DNA of 23,903 bases from Caldifarciminota bacterium UBA1063 (GTDB lineage Bacteria; Hydrothermota; Hydrothermia; UBA1063): positions 1-23,903 of the forward strand of contig DCDE01000029.1 of NCBI GenBank assembly GCA_002316275.1, in the 5' to 3' direction. Position numbers and translations under genes: made by a program. Under the pieces are notes generated by a model. That model saw only the letters and a list, made by a program, of their open reading frames with translations, had not been told where the DNA came from and made no database searches. Shown in pieces: positions 7,288-14,619 of the stretch; the first letter of the stretch is position 1, and each line of letters starts with the position of its first letter.

Positions 7288-9345
7288 ATGCTGGAGGTTT
7301 TTATTATGTTTATACTGAATTTTGCATACCCACAAACGAAGTCCTTTGAAGTTTATGATACCCTTTTTGGGGTGGAAATTGTAGACCCATACAGATGGCT
7401 TGAGAATGTTGATGAACCTGAGGTCAAGAAGTGGATAGAAGAGCAAAACAATATGGCTATTCGTACGTTAAAGAGTGTAAACGGATATAAAAAGCTATAC
7501 CGAGAGATTAAAAGATATTCGCGTAGAAGATATCTTTCCTTGCCCTCGGTGTATAAGGACAGGTATTTTTTCTACAAATTTGACGGTAAGAGTAACCATA
7601 GCGCACTATATATGAGTATCGGTAAGTGGAATCACAAAAAGGCAAGAAAGGTCATAGACCCTAACAAGTTCAGTAAAGATGGACTTACAGCAATGGACTT
7701 TACTTTTGTGTCACTGGACGGAAAATACATTGCTTTCGGTAAATCCTTTGGTGGTAGTGAGAGCAGTACCCTTTACATCCTCGATGTGGATCGGAATGTG
7801 GTCCTCCCAGAGTCTATTCCCGACACTAAGTGGACTTCTGTCGCCTGGCTTCCAGATAATTCCGGGTTTTACTATACAAGGAACGTGGGCGAAGATAGAT
7901 TTCTTCCCAGAATTTACTTTCACAGGCTTGGTAGTGATGTAAATTCCGATGAGTATGTTTTTGGAGAAGGTCTTCCCGATACCTATGTACCTTCTATTTC
8001 CATCACAAGGGATGGTAGGTTCTTGATTCTTACTGTTAACAAGAGTTGGTCTCAAAACGATTTGTTTGTAAAAAAGGTTGGAGAAGACGGAGATTGGATG
8101 AAAATTGCTGAAAATCTGGACGGTACTTTTTCTTTGAAATCTTATGGGAATTACTTTTACATTTTGACAAACTACAAGGCTCCGAATTATAGGCTATTGA
8201 AGGTACCTATTGAAGAACCTTCTGTTGAAAAGGCTATGGAGCTTATTCCCGAGAGTAATTGGATTTTGGAGGGGTTTAGTTTTGCGGGTGGGAAGTTGAT
8301 TTTCGAAGTTACAGAAAGTACCTTTACTCGCTTCTTGGTAGGGGACCTTGAGGGCAATGTTGAACATGAAATCACTTTACCACGGAGGGGTAGCGCATAC
8401 TTTTCTGTTGAGAATTATGAATCACCTCTTATATACATCAATTTTCACTCTTTTCTTTATCCAACTACGATTTTTAGGTATGATGTGAATAGTAGAGAAA
8501 TGGAAAAAATCTGGCAGGAGAAAGTAAGCTACAAAACAGGGGATTTTGTCGAGGAGTTTGTTTTGTATACATCAAAGGATGGTACCAAGGTCCCTATGCA
8601 TATTGTTCATAGAAGAGACATAAAATTTGATGGACAGAACCCTACACTTCTAACAGGATATGGAGGATTTGGTGTTGCAATGACCCCTGCCTTTTTGGGC
8701 GAAGATGTATTGTTAAAGAGGGGTTTTGTATTTGCTGTGGCATGTCTTAGAGGGGGGAATGAGTTTGGAGAAGAGTGGCATCGGCAGGGCATGAGGGACA
8801 AGAAGCAGAACGTTTTCGATGATTTTATTGCTGCAGCAGAATATTTGATCAAAAGTGGATACACAAATCCTGAAAAGCTCGCTATTTCAGGGGGAAGCAA
8901 TGGAGGACTCCTTGTGGGTGCGGTCATGGTTCAGAGACCAGAACTGTTTAGAGTTGTTTACTGCGGTGTGCCCCTTCTCGACATGTTACGTTATCATAAA
9001 TTCGGTGTTGCACATATCTGGATACCAGAATATGGAAATCCTGATGATCCTAATGACTTTAAGTACCTTTTAGAGTATTCACCTTACCACAGGATTGATA
9101 GAGAAAGGGAGAAGGTCTTTCCTTCGGTTTTTTTTCATGCTGCAGAGTTCGACGGTAGGGTTCATCCCATGCATGCGATGAAAATGGCAGCGAAGATGCA
9201 AAATAATTGTAAAGTTAAGGGCCCTGTGCTCCTCTACGTAGAACCAGCGGCAGGCCATGGCGCTGGAAAGCCGAGAAAGAAGAGGATTGAGGATAATACC
9301 TTAAAAAGTGTGTATATCCTCTGGCAGCTTGGTGTAAAAATATGA
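7288..9345 (+). CDS. Prolyl oligopeptidase family serine peptidase (S9A)
   Basis: This 685-residue protein matches the length and plan of prolyl oligopeptidase. An N-terminal segment with DPYRWLENVDEPEVKKWIEEQN (about 33-54) is the classic S9A start. A beta-propeller domain of about 350 residues follows, then an alpha/beta-hydrolase domain. The catalytic triad is visible: Ser537 in GGSNGGLL, Asp622 in AAEFDGRVHP and His657 in AAGHGAG. It cleaves short peptides after proline. A GTG at 7270 is in frame, but AGGAGG (7277-7282) sits 5 bases before the ATG at 7288, which fixes the start there. The first 12 residues are hydrophobic but lack a clear cleavage site, so export is uncertain. It overlaps trmFO by 4 bases. 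Confidence 0.93.
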   Translation: MLEVFIMFILNFAYPQTKSFEVYDTLFGVEIVDPYRWLENVDEPEVKKWIEEQNNMAIRTLKSVNGYKKLYREIKRYSRRRYLSLPSVYKDRYFFYKFDGKSNHSALYMSIGKWNHKKARKVIDPNKFSKDGLTAMDFTFVSLDGKYIAFGKSFGGSESSTLYILDVDRNVVLPESIPDTKWTSVAWLPDNSGFYYTRNVGEDRFLPRIYFHRLGSDVNSDEYVFGEGLPDTYVPSISITRDGRFLILTVNKSWSQNDLFVKKVGEDGDWMKIAENLDGTFSLKSYGNYFYILTNYKAPNYRLLKVPIEEPSVEKAMELIPESNWILEGFSFAGGKLIFEVTESTFTRFLVGDLEGNVEHEITLPRRGSAYFSVENYESPLIYINFHSFLYPTTIFRYDVNSREMEKIWQEKVSYKTGDFVEEFVLYTSKDGTKVPMHIVHRRDIKFDGQNPTLLTGYGGFGVAMTPAFLGEDVLLKRGFVFAVACLRGGNEFGEEWHRQGMRDKKQNVFDDFIAAAEYLIKSGYTNPEKLAISGGSNGGLLVGAVMVQRPELFRVVYCGVPLLDMLRYHKFGVAHIWIPEYGNPDDPNDFKYLLEYSPYHRIDREREKVFPSVFFHAAEFDGRVHPMHAMKMAAKMQNNCKVKGPVLLYVEPAAGHGAGKPRKKRIEDNTLKSVYILWQLGVKI

Positions 9346-10658
9346 AAGTTGCAGTATTAGGTGGAGGCCTTGCGGGATCTGAATGTGCATTAAACTTAGC
9401 TAAGGCTGGTATAGATGTAGAACTTTATGAGATGAGACCTCGCAAGTCTACTCCTGTGCACAAAACCTCAGAATTTGCCGAATTGGTTTGCAGTAATTCC
9501 CTCAAATCTATGGAAATTCACAACGCCCACGGGGTGCTTAAAGAAGAGATGGGAATTATTGACTCGGTGCTTCTGAAGGTTGCGAAAATGAGTGCTATTA
9601 GCTCTTCCAGGGCACTCGTAGTAGATAGAAATATTTTTTCCAGGAAAGTGACGGAGCTTATAGAATCAAATTCCAGAATTAAAAGTATTAGGGAGGAAGT
9701 AACAGAGTTTCCTGATGCCGACTTTATTGTGGTTTCAACAGGTCCACTTACTTCTAACCATTTTGCTAACTATTTAAAGATGAAAATTGGCGAAGATTTT
9801 TTAAATTTCTATGACGCTGTGGCCCCAGTGGTGCTGGCAGAATCCCTTGACTACAGTAAAATGTATTTCAAAGATAGGCACGGTGATGACGATGAAATCT
9901 ATCTTAACATTCCATTAACCAAAGAAGAGTATCTCCGTTTTGTTAATGAGCTCAATGATGCTGAGGTTCATCAACCGCATCTCGCGGAGGACAAGGAGTA
10001 CTTTGAGGCATGCCTTCCCATTGAAATTATGGCAGCGCGAGGGGAAGATACCCTTCGTTATGGACCTATGAGGCCCGATGGGCTAACTTTGTCTTGGTCG
10101 AAGGAAAAACCTTATGCTGTGCTTCAGCTTCGCGCAGAGAACAGAGAAAAAACGCTGTTTTCTATTGTAGGATTCCAGACCCAGATGACGATGCATGAAC
10201 AGGAGAGGGTATTCAGAATGATACCCGGAATGGAGATGGCAGAGTTCGCAGTATATGGGAAGGTTCACAGGAACACCTATATCAATGTCCCCCGTGTGCT
10301 GGATAATTATTTCAGGCTGACAAAGATGGATAATGTATTCTTTGCGGGTCAGCTATTAGGCACTGAGGGTTATGTTGAAGCAATATGGGGTGGCCTTCTC
10401 GTATCGATTTTTATTATTCATATTCTTAAAAAGGGAGTTCCCCCAGAATTACCACCCGTTACGACTATGACGGGGGCGCTTTTAGACTATATTACCCATT
10501 ACCCCCATGAGGATTTCAAACCCATGAACGCCAATTTCGGGCTAATTAATAACGTTCATTTCGGTATAAAAGGGAGAGATCGGAGAATTTATAAAGCAAA
10601 AAGAGCTGTTAAGGACATTGCAGAATGGAAGGACAAGAACTTATCAGGGATTTTTTAA
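9342..10658 (+). CDS. trmFO: TrmFO: folate-dependent tRNA (uracil-54-C5)-methyltransferase
   Basis: This 438-residue FAD protein makes the ribothymidine at position 54 of the tRNA T-loop, using methylenetetrahydrofolate and FADH2. The N-terminal dinucleotide-binding motif is VAVLGGGLAGSECA (3-16). The family's two functional cysteines are present: C50 in ELVCSNSLKS and C224 in FEACLPIEIMAARG. The C-terminal FAD contact FFAGQLLGTEGYVEAI is present too. The length matches the family. It starts with an ATGA overlap on the peptidase gene and runs 34 bases into the Xer gene. The trmFO-xer pair matches the conserved order seen around codV in Bacillus, though topA and hslUV are not here. Confidence 0.95.
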   Translation: MKVAVLGGGLAGSECALNLAKAGIDVELYEMRPRKSTPVHKTSEFAELVCSNSLKSMEIHNAHGVLKEEMGIIDSVLLKVAKMSAISSSRALVVDRNIFSRKVTELIESNSRIKSIREEVTEFPDADFIVVSTGPLTSNHFANYLKMKIGEDFLNFYDAVAPVVLAESLDYSKMYFKDRHGDDDEIYLNIPLTKEEYLRFVNELNDAEVHQPHLAEDKEYFEACLPIEIMAARGEDTLRYGPMRPDGLTLSWSKEKPYAVLQLRAENREKTLFSIVGFQTQMTMHEQERVFRMIPGMEMAEFAVYGKVHRNTYINVPRVLDNYFRLTKMDNVFFAGQLLGTEGYVEAIWGGLLVSIFIIHILKKGVPPELPPVTTMTGALLDYITHYPHEDFKPMNANFGLINNVHFGIKGRDRRIYKAKRAVKDIAEWKDKNLSGIF

Positions 10659-11533
10659 ACTATCTTAAAAATGAGAAGGGTTTTTCTGAGAACACTGTTT
10701 CTTCTTACGAAGATGATCTTTCTCAATTTTACGAGTTTATGAGGGATGGGGTAGGTCTTAAGGAACTGGACCTGATTTCCAGAAGCCATATAAGAGAATT
10801 CGTCTCGGTGCTTCTCCGGACGGGTTTTTCAAAACGGAGTGTTGAAAGGAAGCTGTCCTGCCTGAGGAGTTTTTACAAGTACCTTAAGAGGATAGGCATT
10901 GTTGAAAAAAATCCCATGCTGGGTATTAAAAATCCAAAAAGGGAACAGTACTTGCCTAATGTCCTTCCTGAGAAAAAGCTAAACGAGTTTTTGGATGCTT
11001 GGGTCCCGCATAATCTTATCGATTTCAGGGACAAGGCTATAGTAGAACTTATTTATTCTTGCGGTCTCAGGGCTTCAGAACTTGTGGAACTGAGGTGGTC
11101 ATCCCTTGAAATTGAATCGCATGAACTCAAGGTAATGGGTAAGGGAAAGAAGGAACGTATTGTACCCGTTGGCGACAAGGCAGTCCTAGCGCTTCAAGAG
11201 TATAGAGAAATGCTACTTAAAGGAAAGGGTTCACTTAGTGAATATGTGTTTATTAGCATGAGGGGTGAGAGACTTACGAGGAGATCTGTATGGAATATTA
11301 TAAATAGCAGGTTTGAGAGCTTGGCAAGGATTTATGGTATTCACCCTCACGTACTGAGGCACAGTTTTGCAACCCACCTCTTGAACCATGGTGCAGATCT
11401 CAGGTCGATACAGGAACTTCTCGGACATAAGTCCCTTTCTACTACATCAGTATACACTAACCTCCCCTTTTCGGCTCTTCTTGAGATTTACAAGAAGACA
11501 CACCCCAGGGAAAAGGGAGAACATGAGAATTAG
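10625..11533 (+). CDS. Tyrosine recombinase XerC/XerD family
   Basis: This 302-residue site-specific recombinase is likely the enzyme that resolves chromosome dimers at dif. The N-terminal SAM-like DNA-binding domain spans about 1-105. In the catalytic domain, R149 (CGLRASEL), K173/K175 (MGKGKKER), H242 and R245 (HPHVLRHSFATHLL), H268 (LLGHKS) and the nucleophile Y277 (TSVYTNL) are all visible. Its start lies inside trmFO, with an AAGGA about 9 bases upstream. The position directly behind trmFO is that of xerC/codV in Firmicutes. Whether the organism uses one or two Xer proteins cannot be judged here, so I do not choose between XerC and XerD. Confidence 0.92.
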   Translation: MEGQELIRDFLNYLKNEKGFSENTVSSYEDDLSQFYEFMRDGVGLKELDLISRSHIREFVSVLLRTGFSKRSVERKLSCLRSFYKYLKRIGIVEKNPMLGIKNPKREQYLPNVLPEKKLNEFLDAWVPHNLIDFRDKAIVELIYSCGLRASELVELRWSSLEIESHELKVMGKGKKERIVPVGDKAVLALQEYREMLLKGKGSLSEYVFISMRGERLTRRSVWNIINSRFESLARIYGIHPHVLRHSFATHLLNHGADLRSIQELLGHKSLSTTSVYTNLPFSALLEIYKKTHPREKGEHEN

Positions 11534-11626
11534 AAAGTCAGCATTTAAGTAAATTTTAAATTAAATTTCTATTTCTTTCCTCAACTTTTATACGTGTAGT
11601 GCCTGGCTTAACCCTGAGTAGGCTGA

Positions 11627-12829
11627 TCAGGCTCCCCACTTTTTGAGTTTCAATGCAGAAGCCATGGCGATGGATAAAAGATGATAAGCATGTAAGGTCC
11701 CCAATGAACCTCTGAGACAGTTCCGCTCAGTGAAGCGCTCGATGCCGTCAAAGGGGGCGTAAAGAGACTTCAGAAGAGTCGGGTTCGGATGCCATGAATG
11801 GGATTTAAGTAAGGAAGGGGTGGAATGATCACCTGTAATCACAAGAACATCAGGTCTCAAGTGGAGTATTTCAGGTAAGTAGTTATCAAGCTCCTCAATT
11901 GCCTTAACTTTTTTCATAAAGTCGCCGTCTTCCCCAGCCTTGTCTGCATACTTGTAGTGGAGGTAGATAAACTCGTACTCATTCAGGTGTGACTTCAAGT
12001 AGTTAATTAGGTCATTGAAGCTTTCTCCGGGATCCGGAGTATCCATACCCAAGATCCTGGTGATCCCTTTGTACATAGGATAGTTTGCAAGGGAAAGAGC
12101 TTTCATTCCTGTTCTGTCCGTGAAGTTTTCTACGTTAGGTTTTAGAGAATACCCCCTTAGAAGTACGCCATTTGCCCTGGGTTCATCTTTCAAAACATTT
12201 AGAATAGCTTCTACCAACCTGTTGACGAGCTTAGCTGTTTTTTCAGCTTCCTTCCTAAGGGGATTGGGAGGTAGAAGCGTGAGTCCCTCCTTTTGCGGAT
12301 CTGTATCGGTAATTGCATCTTGAAGATCTTTACCCTTGAGAATTATAACAAAGCGGTGCTCTTTCCCGGGTCTGAATATTACTCGGGTGCCATCTATATC
12401 TCTGATATTGCTGGAGAGCTTTTCTACAATCCTTTCCATTTCGTGGGTCTCAATTCTTCCAGCTCTACGGTCGGTAATTACTTTACTTTCATTTATTGTG
12501 CAAAAATTAGCTCTTATTGCCATTTCATCGTCTTCCATGATATGTCCGATGCCATATGCTTCAAGGGCTCCTCTTCCTATATCTACTGCAGATGGATTGT
12601 AACCAAAAAGGGAAAAATGGGCAGGGCCGCTCCCGGGAGTTATACCGTAGTCGACTGGAATTGTGAGGCCGAGAGCAGACTCAGAAGCGAGCTTGTCAAG
12701 GTTAGGTGTCTTAGCATATTCGAGTTCTGTAAGGTTTTTAAAATTGGGGTGTGGAATCCCTCCGAGGCCGTCGGCTACGAGAAAAATAATTTTAGCATCA
12801 TTTTTTTGATAAAGATCTTTCAATTTCAT
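11627..12829 (-). CDS. apgM: 2,3-bisphosphoglycerate-independent phosphoglycerate mutase, archaeal type
   Basis: This 400-residue member of the alkaline-phosphatase superfamily should interconvert 3- and 2-phosphoglycerate in glycolysis and gluconeogenesis. The first metal motif is FLVADGLGGIPHP (D20). The phosphorylated Ser is S67 in ITPGSGPAHFSLFGYNP. Later metal ligands lie in HYKYADKAGEDGDF (291-304) and in TGDHSTPSLLKSHSWHPNP (332-350; D334, H335, H344). Position 300 is Glu where the archaeal sequences I recall have His (AGHDGDF). A related family has been proposed as homoserine kinase, so that role is possible but less likely. GAGGAGGT 6 bases upstream fixes the start and overlaps the TGA of the ABC ATPase gene, so the two are co-transcribed. 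Confidence 0.85.
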   Translation of the reverse strand: MKLKDLYQKNDAKIIFLVADGLGGIPHPNFKNLTELEYAKTPNLDKLASESALGLTIPVDYGITPGSGPAHFSLFGYNPSAVDIGRGALEAYGIGHIMEDDEMAIRANFCTINESKVITDRRAGRIETHEMERIVEKLSSNIRDIDGTRVIFRPGKEHRFVIILKGKDLQDAITDTDPQKEGLTLLPPNPLRKEAEKTAKLVNRLVEAILNVLKDEPRANGVLLRGYSLKPNVENFTDRTGMKALSLANYPMYKGITRILGMDTPDPGESFNDLINYLKSHLNEYEFIYLHYKYADKAGEDGDFMKKVKAIEELDNYLPEILHLRPDVLVITGDHSTPSLLKSHSWHPNPTLLKSLYAPFDGIERFTERNCLRGSLGTLHAYHLLSIAMASALKLKKWGA

Positions 12830-12841
12830 AAGCTTACCTCC

Positions 12842-13609
12842 TCAAAATGTTTCCTCAAAAAGAAGGTCATGGTTGACCTTCCTAATTTTTACATTGAAGA
12901 CCTTTTCCATCAGCTTTAAATCCAGCTTTTCTTTTTCTCCAAAGAACACTATTTTCCCGTCTTCAAGAACGAGGAGCTCGTCAGAAAATCGGTATGCAAG
13001 GTTTACATCGTGAACTATAGTAATTACAGTTTTTTCGTTAGATTTTAGCCTTCTAAGAGTGCCGAGAAACCATAGTTTGTGATCAATATCGAGATGAGCT
13101 GTAGGTTCGTCCATTATGATGATTTTAGAATCCTGGGCGAATACACGAGCTATTCTTACCCTTGCCAGCTCTCCTTGTGAGAGTTCCCATAGATATTTAT
13201 TCGAAAGTGCTTCAATTTGTGTGATTTTTTTAGTGTTCTCAATTACTGAATAGTCGAAACTTTTAAGGCTCTCGAGCCCGGAAATGTAAGGGTACCTCGC
13301 TAATTCAAGATAGTCTTGGACCTTCAAAACCTCATTGTAAATGAGCTCTGCTGATGAAAGCGCGGAGACATACTTTACCAGTTCTTTTCTCTGGTACTCA
13401 TTAATGTCCTTCCTCCATATGTAAACAGAATTACGTGGTGGTTTTATTAAACCCGTGAGGAGTCGGAATAACGTGGTTTTACCAGAGCCATTGGGACCAA
13501 TTATGGACAAAAACGTGCCCTTTTCTACAGAAAAAGTCAAATCTTTTATGAGGGGCTCGAAGGAAGGCTCATAAGAGAAAGATAAGTTTTTAACCTCTAT
13601 TACTTTCAT
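12842..13609 (-). CDS. ABC transporter ATP-binding protein, FecE/BtuD type
   Basis: This 255-residue nucleotide-binding subunit has Walker A GPNGSGKT (38-45), signature LSQGE (143-147), Walker B IIIMDE (163-168) with D-loop AHLD (171-174), and the switch His H200 in ITIVHD. The Q-loop region reads YVSAL (80-84) where relatives have YxPQ, so the usual Gln looks replaced by Ala. An upstream in-frame start at 13660 exists, but GGAGG lies 7 bases before the ATG at 13609 and the homologous part begins there. The gene overlaps the permease end by 20 bases. The likely cargo is a ferric chelate, cobalamin or another metal complex; which one cannot be read from the sequence. Confidence 0.88.
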   Translation of the reverse strand: MKVIEVKNLSFSYEPSFEPLIKDLTFSVEKGTFLSIIGPNGSGKTTLFRLLTGLIKPPRNSVYIWRKDINEYQRKELVKYVSALSSAELIYNEVLKVQDYLELARYPYISGLESLKSFDYSVIENTKKITQIEALSNKYLWELSQGELARVRIARVFAQDSKIIIMDEPTAHLDIDHKLWFLGTLRRLKSNEKTVITIVHDVNLAYRFSDELLVLEDGKIVFFGEKEKLDLKLMEKVFNVKIRKVNHDLLFEETF

Positions 13610-14546
13610 TTCGCTGCCTCCAGATGATCCAGAAAAAGAAAGGTACTGCAAAGATTCCAAGGATTATACTTAAGGGTAGCTCCACTGGCGATATATTTCT
13701 TGAAATTGCATCGGCAATGAGCATAAGTAGGGCTCCGCAAAGACCACTTGCAGGGATCAGAATTGCATGCTTTCCGCCTATTATTTTCTTGATTATGTTT
13801 GGGACCATAAGGCCTACAAAGCCTATGGCTCCAGTTATTGATACGACAAGCGCAGTGCTTGCTGATGTAGTGAAGAATACAAAATTTCGAACTTTATGCA
13901 CGTCAACGCCGAGGCTCATAGCCTCGTAATCACCAAGCGTAATGGCATCAAGCTCACGAACTTTAAGAAGAGGTAGACATGCAAGGATGAAAGCAATGAA
14001 GAGAGAAATTATGAGGAAGGGAAGTTCTCCTGTGGTTACTATTATGCCAGTATATCCCCAAAGGATATAAAGGATTTCTTCAAGAACTTCTCTCTTTAAA
14101 ACCAGAAGGTAAAACACTATGCCGTTGAAGAAAAAATTGAGAAAGAGGCCTCCAAGGATGAGGAGTTCCTTTACTAGTGTCCCTTTTACCCTGGCTAGAT
14201 AATAGATGGAAAAAATTGTTACCATTGCAAAAACAAAAGCGGGTAGGAAAGCGGTGAGGTGGATTTGGTATCCAAAAATCTTAGACAGAGCTACACCAAG
14301 GAGCGCACCGGATGAAATGCCGAGGATGTAAGGATCGGCGAGTGGATTTTGAAGTATAGTTTGTAGAGTACTGCCAGCGATGGCGAGGGTAAAACCGGCG
14401 ACAGATGTCACGAGGAAGCGTATAAGCCTGATATAGAAGATCTCTTTTGGGGGGAATCTAAACGTAAAGTTGGTAAGGTAAAGGATGCTGAAAATGACTA
14501 ATGTCAATATTATTGTAATTAGCCATAAAAACCAGTTTTTTCGCAT
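13590..14546 (-). CDS. FecCD/BtuC-type ABC transporter permease
   Basis: This 318-residue membrane protein has about nine to ten hydrophobic segments. It belongs to the FecCD family, which imports iron-siderophores, haem or vitamin B12. The family signature is clear: RLIRFLVTSVAGFTLAIAG (about 41-59), then LQTILQNPLADPYILGISSGALLG (about 62-85). GAIGFVGLMVPNI (about 239-251) and the C-terminal LPLSIILGIFAVPFF follow. It is the first gene of an operon with the ATPase and apgM. No substrate-binding protein is encoded in the window. Its ATG lies 6 bases after a -10 box with no ribosome site, so the mRNA is probably leaderless. Confidence 0.9.
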   Translation of the reverse strand: MRKNWFLWLITIILTLVIFSILYLTNFTFRFPPKEIFYIRLIRFLVTSVAGFTLAIAGSTLQTILQNPLADPYILGISSGALLGVALSKIFGYQIHLTAFLPAFVFAMVTIFSIYYLARVKGTLVKELLILGGLFLNFFFNGIVFYLLVLKREVLEEILYILWGYTGIIVTTGELPFLIISLFIAFILACLPLLKVRELDAITLGDYEAMSLGVDVHKVRNFVFFTTSASTALVVSITGAIGFVGLMVPNIIKKIIGGKHAILIPASGLCGALLMLIADAISRNISPVELPLSIILGIFAVPFFFWIIWRQRNESNRG

Positions 14547-14552
14547 GTGTTA

Positions 14553-14581
14553 ATTTTAAAGTGGCTCTTTTGATTGGACAA
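14553..14581 (-). promoter_or_regulatory. Promoter for the permease-ATPase-apgM operon, leaderless start
   Basis: On the minus strand a -35 box TTGTCC (14581-14576) and a -10 box TAAAAT (14558-14553) are 17 bases apart. Six bases separate the -10 box from the ATG at 14546. The same -35 sequence, spacing and 6-base gap recur before the LpxH-like gene at 16554. Confidence 0.65.
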
Positions 14582-14598
14582 AGGCTTTAAGATATAAT
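14570..14598 (+). promoter_or_regulatory. Promoter for the DUF1015-OsmC operon
   Basis: A -35 box TTGATT (14570-14575) and a perfect -10 box TATAAT (14593-14598) are 17 bases apart. The transcription start should be near 14605. AAGGAGGT (14608-14615) then lies 4 bases before the ATG at 14620. The -35 box abuts the -35 box of the opposing promoter (14576-14581). Confidence 0.75.
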
Positions 14599-14619
14599 AG
14601 CTATGCGAAGGAGGTGAGT

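Noticed and set aside
7114..7446. A minus-strand frame across the gap between the GT4 gene and the peptidase gene
   Set aside because: It overlaps the starts of two clear genes and has no promoter, ribosome site or family resemblance.
10625..11533. The tyrosine recombinase as an integrase of a mobile element
   Set aside because: It sits in the conserved trmFO-xer context, has Xer length and motifs, and no attachment repeats, tRNA or phage genes are nearby.
11534..11626. AT-rich self-complementary stretch and CTGATCAG palindrome between the Xer and apgM genes, as a terminator
   Set aside because: The stems are short or all A/T and no hairpin with a T-tract forms, so a terminator cannot be supported.
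12293..12919. A 208-codon plus-strand open frame
   Set aside because: It runs antisense across both apgM and the ABC ATPase gene, has no ribosome site and shows no recognisable domain. It is a shadow of two well-supported genes.
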